A stretch of 64,000 bases of DNA, taken from Sphingorhabdus rigui. GTDB lineage: Bacteria > Pseudomonadota > Alphaproteobacteria > Sphingomonadales > Sphingomonadaceae. Positions 16,626-25,926 of this stretch are shown here, in pieces (position 1 is the first letter of the stretch; every line of letters starts with the position of its first letter). The DNA lies in contig NZ_JACIEA010000001.1 of the NCBI RefSeq assembly GCF_014196595.1, positions 1,234,546 to 1,298,545 on the forward strand, in the 5' to 3' direction. The notes below the pieces were generated by a model, which was not told where the DNA came from, searched no databases, and saw nothing but the letters and a program-made list of their open reading frames with translations. A program made the position numbers and the translations under genes.

Positions 16626-18659
16626 TTGGCAAGTCGCGTAAACGAGAATGAAGAAGATATGGTCGAAAACGGTGATGCGCCGCTGATTGACCTAAATGAT
16701 GCGACTGTCAAAAAACTGCTAGCCAAGGCAAAGCGCCGTGGTTTCCTGACCTATGACGAGTTAAATGCTGCCCTGCCGCAGGACCAGATGTCTTCGGAAC
16801 AGATCGAAGACGTCATGTCGGCCATCAATGACATGGGCGTGCAAATCGTCGAAAATGACGAAGCCGGCGAAGATGGCGAGGACGAGCAGGAAGAGGAAGA
16901 AGTCGAAACCGTCGACAACATCTCTGAAAACGATCCGCGCTCGCTGACCAGCACGGTCAAGAAAACCGGAACCGGCGAACGTACCGATGACCCTGTGCGC
17001 ATGTATTTGCGCGAAATGGGCGCGGTTGAATTGCTGTCCCGCGAAGGCGAAATTGCCATTGCAAAGCGGATTGAGTCGGGACGCGACACGATGATCCTGG
17101 GCCTCTGCGAGAGCCCGATCACCTTCCACGCCATTATTGACTGGTCGAACGCGCTTAACGACGGCGAAATGCAGCTGCGCGAGATCCTTGATCTTGACGC
17201 CATGTTGTCGAAGGCGCCCGAAACGCTGACCGACGACGAGGAAGAAGAAGGCGACGGAGAAATCAGCGAAAAAACCGCCGGGGTTTCTTACAAGGAAGAA
17301 GACGAAGTCGACGAAGAGCCGGAATCCGCGAGCGACGACGATGATATGACCGAGCGGCGTTCACGCCCGGTTGAAGAAGAGGAAGAAGACAACACCCTCA
17401 GCCTCGCGCAGATGGAAGAAGCACTAAAGCCTGCGGCCTTGGAGCGTTTTGCCAAGATCGCAACTTTGTTCAAGAAATTCTCGAACATTCAGCTTGAGCG
17501 CATGCGCGCCTTGAACGCCGGCGAAGAGTTTTCCTCAGCTTCCGAAAATAAGTATCACAAATTACGTGAAGAATTGACGGCTGAAGTCGAAAGCGTCCAG
17601 TTCCACGCGAACAAGATCGAATATCTGGTCGACCAATTATACTCGTTCAACCGTCGCTTAACCGCGCTTGGTGGCCAAATGCTGCGCTTGGCCGAGCGGC
17701 ACAAGGTTCCACGCAAGGCATTCCTCGACAGCTATATGGGCCATGAGCTCGACGAAAATTGGCTGACCGATGTTTCAAACCTCGACAAAAAATGGACGGC
17801 GTTCGCAACAAACGAAGCCGAAGGCGTTGAGCGCATTCGCAGCGAAATAGCGGACATTGCCGCGAATACCGGCATGTCGCTGGGTGAATTCCGCCGCATC
17901 GTCAACATGGTGCAAAAGGGCGAACGCGAAGCGCGTATTGCAAAGAAGGAAATGGTCGAGGCCAATCTGCGCCTCGTTATTTCCATCGCGAAGAAATACA
18001 CCAACCGCGGCCTTCAGTTCCTTGATCTCATTCAAGAGGGCAATATCGGCCTCATGAAGGCGGTCGATAAATTTGAATATCGCCGTGGTTACAAGTTCAG
18101 CACCTACGCAACATGGTGGATTCGTCAGGCGATTACGCGTTCGATTGCGGACCAAGCCCGCACCATCCGTATTCCCGTGCATATGATCGAAACGATCAAC
18201 AAGCTGGTGCGCACAAGCCGTCAGTTCTTGCATGAGCAAGGCCGCGAGCCGACGCCTGAGGAAATGGCCGAGCGCCTTTCCATGCCGCTAGAAAAAGTGC
18301 GCAAGGTCATGAAGATCGCGAAGGAGCCGATCTCACTCGAAACGCCGATTGGCGACGAGGAAGACAGCCATCTTGGCGACTTCATCGAAGACAAAAACGC
18401 GATCATTCCTGTCGATGCCGCCATTCAGGCGAACTTGAAGGAAACCGTGACCCGCGTTCTGGCGTCACTGACGCCGCGCGAAGAACGCGTGTTGCGGATG
18501 CGTTTTGGTATCGGCATGAACACCGACCATACATTGGAAGAAGTTGGTCAACAGTTCAGCGTTACCCGCGAACGTATTCGTCAGATCGAGGCAAAAGCGC
18601 TCCGCAAGCTGAAGCACCCAAGCCGCAGCCGCAAAATGCGCAGCTTCCTCGACCAATAA
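16626..18659 (+). CDS. rpoD: RNA polymerase primary sigma factor (sigma-70, RpoD)
   Basis: A protein of 677 residues. Visible are region 1.1 ([22 protein letters not shown]), region 1.2 ([21 protein letters not shown]), a long acidic non-conserved region (Glu/Asp runs at about residues 200-260), region 2 ([20 protein letters not shown] and [15 protein letters not shown]), region 3 and region 4 with the helix-turn-helix [14 protein letters not shown]. It directs housekeeping transcription. The best start is TTG at 16626, with CGGGGAA about 8 nt upstream, matching the length of related proteins; the first in-frame ATG (16659) would remove 11 residues before region 1.1. It lies 18 bp after dnaG and is probably co-transcribed. 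Confidence 0.97.
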   Translation: MASRVNENEEDMVENGDAPLIDLNDATVKKLLAKAKRRGFLTYDELNAALPQDQMSSEQIEDVMSAINDMGVQIVENDEAGEDGEDEQEEEEVETVDNISENDPRSLTSTVKKTGTGERTDDPVRMYLREMGAVELLSREGEIAIAKRIESGRDTMILGLCESPITFHAIIDWSNALNDGEMQLREILDLDAMLSKAPETLTDDEEEEGDGEISEKTAGVSYKEEDEVDEEPESASDDDDMTERRSRPVEEEEEDNTLSLAQMEEALKPAALERFAKIATLFKKFSNIQLERMRALNAGEEFSSASENKYHKLREELTAEVESVQFHANKIEYLVDQLYSFNRRLTALGGQMLRLAERHKVPRKAFLDSYMGHELDENWLTDVSNLDKKWTAFATNEAEGVERIRSEIADIAANTGMSLGEFRRIVNMVQKGEREARIAKKEMVEANLRLVISIAKKYTNRGLQFLDLIQEGNIGLMKAVDKFEYRRGYKFSTYATWWIRQAITRSIADQARTIRIPVHMIETINKLVRTSRQFLHEQGREPTPEEMAERLSMPLEKVRKVMKIAKEPISLETPIGDEEDSHLGDFIEDKNAIIPVDAAIQANLKETVTRVLASLTPREERVLRMRFGIGMNTDHTLEEVGQQFSVTRERIRQIEAKALRKLKHPSRSRKMRSFLDQ

Positions 18660-18867
18660 GCGACCGTTTGCCGCATATCTATTTCTGAGCCCTTGAAATT
18701 ATGGACCGGATACTCGCCGCTACGTGCGGGTTTCCGGTAGCCATGGCAGGAATAGTGTGTACGCAATTTGGCGGGGCCAACGTTACAAAACGAAATGCGC
18801 GCCACCTGCCCAATACCCCCCGGCGTAAACTATTATATTGCATAACGCGGTGGGCCCACTTAACGAA

Positions 18868-18883
18868 TTAATCGTTCGATTAA
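18868..18883. promoter_or_regulatory. Inverted repeat TTAATCG-TT-CGATTAA upstream of the MoxR gene
   Basis: A perfect 7-bp inverted repeat with a 2-nt centre lies 17 bp before the ATG at 18900. It sits in the 240-bp gap 18660-18899 after rpoD, in which I find no gene; an AT-rich stretch (CTATTATATTGCATAA) about 30 bp upstream could be a -10 region. An operator is plausible; the regulator is unknown. Confidence 0.35.
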
Positions 18884-18899
18884 CAAACGGGGTTCGTCC

Positions 18900-19745
18900 A
18901 TGCGCTTTGAAGGCACTGATAATTACGTCGCAACTGATGATCTGAAAGTTGCCGTAAACGCAGCGACGCGGTTACGCCGCCCGCTTCTTGTTAAAGGCGA
19001 ACCCGGCACCGGCAAAACCGTTCTTGCACAGGAAATCGCAACCGCACTCAACGCGCCGTTGATTGAATGGAACATCAAATCCACGACCAAGGCGCATCAG
19101 GGCCTGTATGAATATGACGCCGTTGCCCGTTTGCGCGATAGCCAATTGGGCGATGAACGCGTTCACGACATCAAAAATTACATCAAGAAGGGTAAGCTTT
19201 GGGAAGCGTTCACCGCGCCTCAGCTGCCCGTTCTTTTGATCGACGAAATCGACAAGGCCGATATCGAGTTTCCGAACGACTTGCTTCAGGAACTCGATCG
19301 TATGGAATTCTTTGTGTATGAAACGCAGGAAACCGTAAAAGCGGTCGAGCGCCCGATCGTCATCATTACCTCGAACAATGAAAAGGAACTGCCTGACGCG
19401 TTTCTGCGGCGCTGTTTCTTCCATTATATCAAATTCCCTGACCGCACGACGATGCAGTCCATCATTGATGTCCACTTCCCCGGTATCCAAAAAATGCTGG
19501 TGTCGAAGGCCATGGACATTTTTTACGAAGTTCGGGACGTGCCCGGCCTCAAGAAAAAGCCAAGCACGAGCGAACTGCTCGATTGGCTAAAGCTGTTGCT
19601 GCACGAAGACATGCCACTGGATGTTCTGCAGTCGCGCGACCCAACAAAGGCCATTCCGCCACTTCACGGCGCGCTGCTTAAGAATGAGCAGGACGTGATG
19701 CTGTTTGAACGACTGGCCTTTATGGCACGGCGCCCAAATACCTAA
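18900..19745 (+). CDS. MoxR-family AAA+ ATPase
   Basis: A protein of 281 residues. Walker A is GEPGTGKT (33-40), Walker B is VLLIDEID (110-117), and sensor 1 is VIITSNNEKELPDAFLRRC, with the arginine-finger region following. MoxR ATPases act as chaperones with von Willebrand A domain partners, in metal insertion or activation of enzymes and in envelope stress. The cognate VWA gene is at 21295 on the same strand, but a chemoreceptor gene on the opposite strand lies between them. The subgroup resembles the ATPase usually paired with CoxE-like VWA proteins. The substrate cannot be read from the sequence. Confidence 0.9.
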   Translation: MRFEGTDNYVATDDLKVAVNAATRLRRPLLVKGEPGTGKTVLAQEIATALNAPLIEWNIKSTTKAHQGLYEYDAVARLRDSQLGDERVHDIKNYIKKGKLWEAFTAPQLPVLLIDEIDKADIEFPNDLLQELDRMEFFVYETQETVKAVERPIVIITSNNEKELPDAFLRRCFFHYIKFPDRTTMQSIIDVHFPGIQKMLVSKAMDIFYEVRDVPGLKKKPSTSELLDWLKLLLHEDMPLDVLQSRDPTKAIPPLHGALLKNEQDVMLFERLAFMARRPNT

Positions 19746-19757
19746 GCTGCGCATTAT

Positions 19758-21158
19758 TTAGACGCTGTAAGCGATTTCAAAATCGCCCCAGCGGCGTCCA
19801 TTTATGCGCAGTGGGACATATACGTTCCGCATGACCTTATATGAATGGCCGTCGCCTTCGTGGCGAAATACGGCCATCATATAGTCCTGCTCACTTGTTT
19901 TCGCCGGAATATCCACCGGATCCTGAATGACGCGGCCGTTGCGGCAATATTTTGTGTCATGCGCAATATCGCCCGTGGGTGGCCGCGACAGTTCTTTCAA
20001 CTGAACGGGTAAGAAGCCTTTAAGGCTGCTGCACACAACCGACGTTATTTCGTCGGGATTGCTGTCTTTGACGGCTTCAATAAATGGCTGCCAATGTTGT
20101 TCCGCCCATGGTGTAAGCTTCGATGTAAAGCGCGGCGGATTGCTGCCCTCGATGAGACGCAGATCGGTATCGAACAACGCCTCTAGCGTCAGCGTGCCAT
20201 CCGCGATTGCGGCCTCGGTCAATGCTTTCACTTCTTCGGCCTTTTGGCGGGCAAGCGCGACAAATTCGCTATCGCGCTTTGACAATCCGCTGTGCACAAT
20301 ATGGTCAAACATCTTGTTTGCCTGTATTTCCAGACCACCGATCTGGCTATGCGCACGCACAACAGCAGCGAACATTTCGCCATTGGCGCCTTCGACCGCA
20401 TCACGAACATTTTGCGAATCGACCAGCCCACGGTGAATTTGTGCGGTGCTGTCTGCAATCTCACGATTGTGGTCACCCACCTTGGCAACGACATCGCTCA
20501 CACCATAAATGAGCTCCTCAAGGCTCGCAAACTGCTCTTGCGCGGCGCCACTTGTCGATACACCTTCCTCGATTTCCACGACAAATTTCGCGGCTTCATG
20601 CGAAAGCGAGTTCACCGTTCCGGTTATTTCCACCGCAGCGCGCCGCGTATCATGCGCCAGCTTTTTGACCTCAGCCGCCACGACAGCAAATGTCTGCCCA
20701 GCTGCACCCGCCTTTTCCGCCTCAATCGCTGCGTTAAGCGCCAGCATGTTGGTCGTGCGCGCAATCGAATCAATCGATTGAGATACCCGCTTCACTTGCT
20801 CCATCGCTGCTGCAAAACCGGTGATATGCGAACCAAGGCTCATGATGAGACTGATGAGGTCTGAAAAGCTCGCCAGCGATAGCTGAACCGTGTCGTGCCC
20901 CGTCTTCAGCTTTGCGACAGCGGCTTCGGCGAAATTCCTTGCATCTCGGGTCGCCTGCGCAACCTCCGCGATGTCCGCATCAAGTGCTTGCGTCAGCTCG
21001 GTCATCTCGCCGTGCCTTGCCTTGAGCCAGTCTGCGGATTGTAGCGCCTGTTCGAGCACACCGGCCGCTTCGGCACAGCCAACGGTAACCTCACCGCATA
21101 TCTGCGCGGTTTCGTGGATCCAGTGGTTTTCATTCAATGCAATTTTTTCCATTTTCAT
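19758..21158 (-). CDS. Soluble methyl-accepting chemotaxis-like protein with C-terminal sensor domain
   Basis: A protein of 466 residues with no transmembrane helix. The N-terminal two thirds is a long coiled coil with the MCP signalling tip (SIARTTNMLALNAAIEAEKAG, here residues SIARTTNMLALNAAIEAEKA), the site that contacts CheA/CheW. The C-terminal part (about 300-466) is a globular region ending VPLRINGRRWGDFEIAY, which resembles the Cache-like ligand domain found at the C-terminus of some alphaproteobacterial soluble receptors. It probably senses a cytoplasmic signal and feeds a chemotaxis or chemotaxis-like pathway, but no che genes are in the window. It sits convergent to the MoxR gene (12 bp) and divergent from the VWA gene, interrupting that pair. 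AAGG lies before the ATG. Confidence 0.85.
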   Translation of the reverse strand: MKMEKIALNENHWIHETAQICGEVTVGCAEAAGVLEQALQSADWLKARHGEMTELTQALDADIAEVAQATRDARNFAEAAVAKLKTGHDTVQLSLASFSDLISLIMSLGSHITGFAAAMEQVKRVSQSIDSIARTTNMLALNAAIEAEKAGAAGQTFAVVAAEVKKLAHDTRRAAVEITGTVNSLSHEAAKFVVEIEEGVSTSGAAQEQFASLEELIYGVSDVVAKVGDHNREIADSTAQIHRGLVDSQNVRDAVEGANGEMFAAVVRAHSQIGGLEIQANKMFDHIVHSGLSKRDSEFVALARQKAEEVKALTEAAIADGTLTLEALFDTDLRLIEGSNPPRFTSKLTPWAEQHWQPFIEAVKDSNPDEITSVVCSSLKGFLPVQLKELSRPPTGDIAHDTKYCRNGRVIQDPVDIPAKTSEQDYMMAVFRHEGDGHSYKVMRNVYVPLRINGRRWGDFEIAYSV

Positions 21159-21294
21159 GGGTTCGGCACCTTGTTCTGTCGTTCGAAACGGGGCCTATCG
21201 CAATATGGTTATCACGGAGTTAACCGCCGGTTGTTGACGGCGCGTTTCGAAACAGCCAAAAGCTTTAACTGGTCAATTAAACAGGAGCCTGCCG

Positions 21295-22479
21295 GTGTTT
21301 TTCTCATTCATGGAAGAGTTGCGGTCCGCCGGTATATCCGCTTCGTTGAAGGAGCATCTGGCGCTGCTCGCCGCTTTGGATGCGGATGTTATCGACCAAA
21401 GCCCAGAAGAATTTTATTATTTGGCCCGCGCCACGCTGGTGAAAGACGAAGCGCTTTTGGACCGTTTCGACCAAGTATTTGGCAAGGTTTTCAAAGGTAT
21501 ATTCACCGAATACGGCCAGAACGATGTCGATGTACCCGCCGATTGGTTGAAAGCGATTGCCGAGAAATATCTGTCGCCAGAGGAAATGGCGAAGATCGAA
21601 AAAATGGGCAGCTGGGACGAGCTGATGGAGACGCTGAAAAAGCGGCTTGAGGAGCAGGAAAAGCGCCATGAAGGCGGCAACAAATGGGTCGGAACCGGCG
21701 GCACATCACCTTATGGCAATTCGGGCTATAATCCCGAAGGCGTCCGCATTGGCGGCGAATCCAAGCACAAGCGTGCTGTAAAGGTGTGGGACAAGCGCGA
21801 GTTCCAGAATCTCGACAACACGCGTGAGCTTGGCACCCGCAACATCAAGATCGCGATGCGCCGGCTGCGCCGCTTTGCCCGCGATGGCGCGGTTGAAGAG
21901 CTCGATATTGACGGCACAATCAATGGCACAGCACGCAAAGGCTGGTTAGACATTCAAATGCGCCCGGAACGTCGGAATGCGATCAAGGTATTGCTGATGC
22001 TCGACGTCGGCGGGTCCATGGATCCGTTTATCAAACTTTGCGAAGAACTCTTCAGTGCAGCCACGAGCGAGTTCAAAAACCTGGAATTTTTCTATTTCCA
22101 CAACTGCCCATATGAAGGCGTTTGGAAAGACAATAAGCGCCGGTTCAGCGAACGTACCCCGATGTGGGATCTGCTGCACAAATTCCCGCATGATTATAAA
22201 GTGGTCATGGTCGGCGATGCGTCGATGAGCCCTTATGAAATCACGCATCCCGGCGGGTCGGTGGAGCATTTCAACGAAGAGTCCGGTGCTGTCTGGATGA
22301 ACCGGATTACGAACACCTATCCCGCCACGGTCTGGCTTAACCCCGTGCCCGAAAAACAATGGGGCTATTCGCAATCCACGAAAATCATCAAGGAATTGAT
22401 GAACGACCGGATGTACCCGTTGACGCTGGAAGGTCTTGATGACGCCATGCGCGAGTTAAGCCGGAAGCACGGCCACTAG
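21295..22479 (+). CDS. CoxE-like von Willebrand factor A domain protein
   Basis: A protein of 394 residues. The N-terminal 230 residues are helical and charged; the VWA domain starts at about 230 with the MIDAS-like DVGGSMD (237-243), in which the usual first Ser of DxSxS is Gly, and a second acidic loop VGDASMSPYE. Such COG3552/CoxE-like proteins partner MoxR ATPases; the ATPase gene is at 18900. The GTG start at 21295 has AGGAG 8 nt upstream; an ATG at residue 6 is an alternative. It is separated from its presumed partner by a gene on the other strand, so co-expression must come from separate promoters or read-through. Confidence 0.85.
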   Translation: MFFSFMEELRSAGISASLKEHLALLAALDADVIDQSPEEFYYLARATLVKDEALLDRFDQVFGKVFKGIFTEYGQNDVDVPADWLKAIAEKYLSPEEMAKIEKMGSWDELMETLKKRLEEQEKRHEGGNKWVGTGGTSPYGNSGYNPEGVRIGGESKHKRAVKVWDKREFQNLDNTRELGTRNIKIAMRRLRRFARDGAVEELDIDGTINGTARKGWLDIQMRPERRNAIKVLLMLDVGGSMDPFIKLCEELFSAATSEFKNLEFFYFHNCPYEGVWKDNKRRFSERTPMWDLLHKFPHDYKVVMVGDASMSPYEITHPGGSVEHFNEESGAVWMNRITNTYPATVWLNPVPEKQWGYSQSTKIIKELMNDRMYPLTLEGLDDAMRELSRKHGH

Positions 22480-22489
22480 GGTCCTGACT

Positions 22490-23689
22490 CTAATATAGCA
22501 GATATTGCGCGCGTTTCTGTAGCCAATCCTGTTCATCAGCTGACGTCATTGCGTCCAGTTGATCGGGCGTGCTGTCGGGTGCATCCACCCATTCGCGCAA
22601 GGCGGGGCCACCGTTGATCACGTCAATGGCGAGCTTGCCGAATTCATATTCATACGGGAAGTCGCGCCACAGATCATATTCGGGATAAAGCCGCCGGATG
22701 GCCTTAAATGCCAATGCCTGAATCCGCCACGGTTGGAACGCGTCATGGTCATATGATGGACCTTCTGCGTGGATGTGCACACCATGACACAGTTGATGCA
22801 CATGCTTGTGGAATGTCGGTTCGAACCAAATTTCCCGAAGCGTGCAGCCAGCCAGCCATTGCGGCGCAAACGCCCGCATTTCGTCCATTACGTCGCGCGC
22901 GTTAATGTCAGGTGCACCGAATATCTCCAGCGGACGGGTCGTTCCCCTGCCCTCTGACAAATTTGCCCCTTCAAGCATCACCGTACCCGCATAAGCGCGC
23001 GCCATGTTGATGTTGGGTGCATTGGGGCTTGGGTTGATCCATATCCGATCGGCAGGCCAGCCATATCCGGGCGCTGCGTCTGGTTCATAACCCGCCATTT
23101 CAATAACGCGATAATCAACGTCAATCTTGTAATGATCGATAAACCAATGCCCGATCTCACCCAAAGTCATCCCATGCCGCATCGGCATCGGGCCCGCGCC
23201 AACAAAGCTCTCCCAACCCTTTTGCAGCGTCAGCCCTTCTACGGGACGACCCGCAGGGTTCGGGCGATCCAATACCCAAACCGATTTGCCATGCGCGGCA
23301 GATGCCTCAAGCACATACAGCAGCGTCGTAATAAAGGTATAAATCCGGCAACCGAGATCCTGCATATCGATCAGGATGACGTCAAAAGTCTCCATCGACT
23401 GGCTGGTAGGGCGCCGCACTTCGCCATAGAGGCTGAATATCGGGATCCCGAGCACAGGGTCGGTGAAGTCGGGTGACTCCATCATATTGTCTTGCTTGTC
23501 ACCCCGAAGGCCATGTTGGGGGCCAAAGGCAGCGGTGACATTGATATCGTCCAGCGCAGCCAGTGCATCCAATGCATGCGTCAGATCTGCTGTCACCGAC
23601 GCTGGATGGGCCAGTAACGCGACACGTTTACCCGCCAATGGCTTGCGAAGTTCTGGCTCCGTCAGGAGGCGATCAATTCCAAATTTCAT
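22490..23689 (-). CDS. namZ: DUF1343 exo-beta-N-acetylmuramidase (NamZ-like)
   Basis: A protein of 399 residues of the DUF1343 family, whose characterised member NamZ releases N-acetylmuramic acid from the non-reducing ends of peptidoglycan fragments. Family landmarks are FGPQHGLRGDKQDNM, VLIDMQDLGCRIYTF, LDRPNPAGRPVEG and the GRGTTRPLEIFGAP stretch. No clear signal peptide precedes FGIDRLL, so the site of action is uncertain. The start is the ATG at 23689, overlapping the stop of the upstream DOMON-like gene as ATGA. With amgK and murU elsewhere in this window it would supply MurNAc for recycling (inference). Confidence 0.85.
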   Translation of the reverse strand: MKFGIDRLLTEPELRKPLAGKRVALLAHPASVTADLTHALDALAALDDINVTAAFGPQHGLRGDKQDNMMESPDFTDPVLGIPIFSLYGEVRRPTSQSMETFDVILIDMQDLGCRIYTFITTLLYVLEASAAHGKSVWVLDRPNPAGRPVEGLTLQKGWESFVGAGPMPMRHGMTLGEIGHWFIDHYKIDVDYRVIEMAGYEPDAAPGYGWPADRIWINPSPNAPNINMARAYAGTVMLEGANLSEGRGTTRPLEIFGAPDINARDVMDEMRAFAPQWLAGCTLREIWFEPTFHKHVHQLCHGVHIHAEGPSYDHDAFQPWRIQALAFKAIRRLYPEYDLWRDFPYEYEFGKLAIDVINGGPALREWVDAPDSTPDQLDAMTSADEQDWLQKRAQYLLY

Positions 23690-24246
23690 GCCGCGGTTCG
23701 TGCCTCCAGTTGCAGGGCAAAGCAATCCTTATGATGAAAATCCGCTTTCCCGGGTGGGTGCGCGAGTGCCCAATAAGCGGTACGTCCGTCCTTGTCTGCA
23801 ATGACGGCACTGAACCCCGCCACCAAATCCACCGTTCGCAAAGATTCGGGCAGCGCTACTGTGACCGTCATTTCGAATATGCCCTCCCCCGCCGTGCACT
23901 TTATCTGCGGTGGCGCACAGGCCAGCTCCGTCATGCCTTCCCGGTATCCGGTAAAGGCATAGGCCGCCCATTGCCCCGACGGCGCGAAGTTGAATTCGGC
24001 ATAGCGGCCTTCATCGGTGCGGCCGCAAAACAATTCAAAACATGTGTCTTTCCAAAGTCCGTCCGTGCGTTCCGGTTGCGTAGCTTCCGGGAAGCGTATC
24101 TCCTCGATCAGCCCGTGCAGCGTGTATTTTATCTGCAAACGACCGTCTTCGGCGCGATCAATGTGCACTGCTATAGCCCCCACAAAGCCGCTTTCGCTCA
24201 GCGGATGACATTGCAGCACCGTTTCCGTCATCGAAATATTGGCCAA
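23686..24246 (-). CDS. DOMON-like domain protein
   Basis: A protein of 186 residues predicted to be mostly beta strands. Features include DGLWKDTCFELFCG, YAEFNFAPSGQWAAY and HHKDCFALQL, as in the DOMON-like/CBM9-related family of small proteins in sphingomonads. Related folds bind sugars or haem; the ligand here is unknown. It has no signal peptide. It is directly upstream of the NamZ-like gene with an ATGA overlap, so a role in muropeptide or glycan metabolism is likely by association. The divergent tyrS starts only 32 bp away; the ATG at 24246 may be replaced by the one at residue 6. Confidence 0.7.
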   Translation of the reverse strand: MANISMTETVLQCHPLSESGFVGAIAVHIDRAEDGRLQIKYTLHGLIEEIRFPEATQPERTDGLWKDTCFELFCGRTDEGRYAEFNFAPSGQWAAYAFTGYREGMTELACAPPQIKCTAGEGIFEMTVTVALPESLRTVDLVAGFSAVIADKDGRTAYWALAHPPGKADFHHKDCFALQLEARTAA

Positions 24247-24278
24247 TGTCGAAACTCCATGCTAGGCGCTGACGCGCT

Positions 24279-25505
24279 ATGACTGCTTATAAATCTGATC
24301 TTCTTCGCCAGCTTGATGCACGCGGCTACATCCACCAAACAACCGACGCGGCGGCGCTTGATGCGCTTGCGTCCAAAGAGATTGTTCCGGGATATATCGG
24401 CTTCGATGCGACTGCGCCATCGCTTCATGTCGGAAATCTGGTGTCCATCATGTTGCTGCGCCGATTGCAGCAGGCCGGACATAAGCCCGTCGTGGTCATG
24501 GGCGGCGGCACGACGCGTATTGGTGATCCGACGGGCAAAGACGAAGTCCGTAAGATGCTGACCGATGAAACCATCGAAGCCAACATATCGTCTATACGCA
24601 CGGCGTTTGAGCAGTTTTTAACCTTTGGCGATGGCCCGACCGATGCCGTTATGGTCAACAACCATGACTGGCTGGGTCAGCTTGGATATATCGGACTGCT
24701 GCAAGAGGTTGGCACCCATTTCACCGTCAACCGGATGCTGACATTTGATTCGGTCAAGCTGCGGCTTGAGCGCGAACAGCCCATGACCTTCCTCGAATTC
24801 AACTATATGATCTTGCAAGGATATGACTTCCGTCATCTCAGCAAGACGATGGGCGTCCGTTTGCAAATGGGCGGATCGGACCAATGGGGCAATATCATAA
24901 ACGGCATGGAATTGGCGCGCCGGATGGACGGTGCGGAGGTGTTCGGTCTGACAACGCCGCTTATTACCAAAGCCGATGGATCGAAAATGGGCAAGTCCGT
25001 CTCTGGCGCGGTCTGGCTCAATCGCGAACAGCTTCCTGATTATGATTATTGGCAGTTCTGGCGCAATACGGACGACCGCGATGTCGGCAAGTTCCTGCGC
25101 CTTTTCACTGATTTGCCGCTCGACGAAATCGAACGCTTGGAGTCGTTGGAAGGTTCCGAAATCAACATCGCCAAGATTGCACTGGCGAACGCGGCGACCG
25201 AATTGTGCCGTGGTGCAGAGGCATCTGCGCTTGCCGCTGAAACCGCACGAAAGACCTTTGAAGAAGGAACGTCAGGCGGCGATTTGCCAACGATTGACGT
25301 CAGTACAGAGATTTCGGTGATTGACGCGTTGGTGGCGCTAAATTTCGTGGCATCCAAAAAAGAAGCGCGCAGAATGATTCAAGGCGGCGGCGCACGAGTC
25401 GCTGATGCTGCTATTACGGACGAAAATGCGATGATTTCAGCGCAATCAGAGCCTGTGAAAATTTCCGCAGGTAAAAAAAAGCACGGCCTCATTCGCTTCG
25501 GATAA
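24279..25505 (+). CDS. tyrS: Tyrosyl-tRNA synthetase
   Basis: A protein of 408 residues, a normal length for bacterial TyrRS. Class I signatures are SLHVGN (HIGH motif) and SKMGKS (KMSKS motif); GFDATAPSLHVG and MGGSDQWGNI are TyrRS specific. The C-terminal S4 domain (VASKKEARRMIQGGGARV) binds tRNA. It charges tRNA-Tyr. It is divergent from the DOMON-like gene with only 32 bp between start codons, so promoters overlap. No strong Shine-Dalgarno is seen. Confidence 0.96.
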   Translation: MTAYKSDLLRQLDARGYIHQTTDAAALDALASKEIVPGYIGFDATAPSLHVGNLVSIMLLRRLQQAGHKPVVVMGGGTTRIGDPTGKDEVRKMLTDETIEANISSIRTAFEQFLTFGDGPTDAVMVNNHDWLGQLGYIGLLQEVGTHFTVNRMLTFDSVKLRLEREQPMTFLEFNYMILQGYDFRHLSKTMGVRLQMGGSDQWGNIINGMELARRMDGAEVFGLTTPLITKADGSKMGKSVSGAVWLNREQLPDYDYWQFWRNTDDRDVGKFLRLFTDLPLDEIERLESLEGSEINIAKIALANAATELCRGAEASALAAETARKTFEEGTSGGDLPTIDVSTEISVIDALVALNFVASKKEARRMIQGGGARVADAAITDENAMISAQSEPVKISAGKKKHGLIRFG

Positions 25506-25602
25506 ATGCGTCGGTAAATTTACGGAGCGTGACTTTACCAAATCTTTGGAACTTGGCGGTACGGTGATTGTCCAACATCAATTACCGCACGAGGCCGAAA
25601 AC

Positions 25603-25926
25603 ATGGCACATGCCCTTACGAACTCTGATCTGGATCTCCGCATCGCGGCCCGCCACCGCGCAAACCACACCGTCATAGCCGAGAGTAAATTGCGCGGGGA
25701 CACGCAAATTCACATTATTAATGTCTCGGCACATGGCTTCATGATTGACGATAACCCCGGCTTCGAACGTGGCGACCGCGTCGAGCTTCGGTTGCCCGTC
25801 ATTGGCAGAATCGAGGCACTGGTTATCTGGACGTCTGACAACCGCGCCGGTTTTCAGTTTGAACGCGTGTTACGTTTGCCCAATTTTCTTGGGCTGCTTG
25901 AAATTATCTCGCCAAAGCTGCGCTAA
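25603..25926 (+). CDS. PilZ domain protein
   Basis: A protein of 107 residues, essentially one PilZ domain. The cyclic-di-GMP motifs are visible: RIAAR (RxxxR) near the N-terminus and NVSAHGF (D/NxSxxG) about 25 residues later, followed by beta strands (RVELRLPVIGRIEALVIW). It is likely a c-di-GMP receptor; partner and output are unknown. I choose the ATG at 25603, which has a GAGG Shine-Dalgarno 8 nt upstream, over a TTG at 25546. Its stop overlaps the convergent recG stop. A perfect palindrome GTAAATTTAC lies upstream at 25514-25523. Confidence 0.82.
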   Translation: MAHALTNSDLDLRIAARHRANHTVIAESKLRGDTQIHIINVSAHGFMIDDNPGFERGDRVELRLPVIGRIEALVIWTSDNRAGFQFERVLRLPNFLGLLEIISPKLR

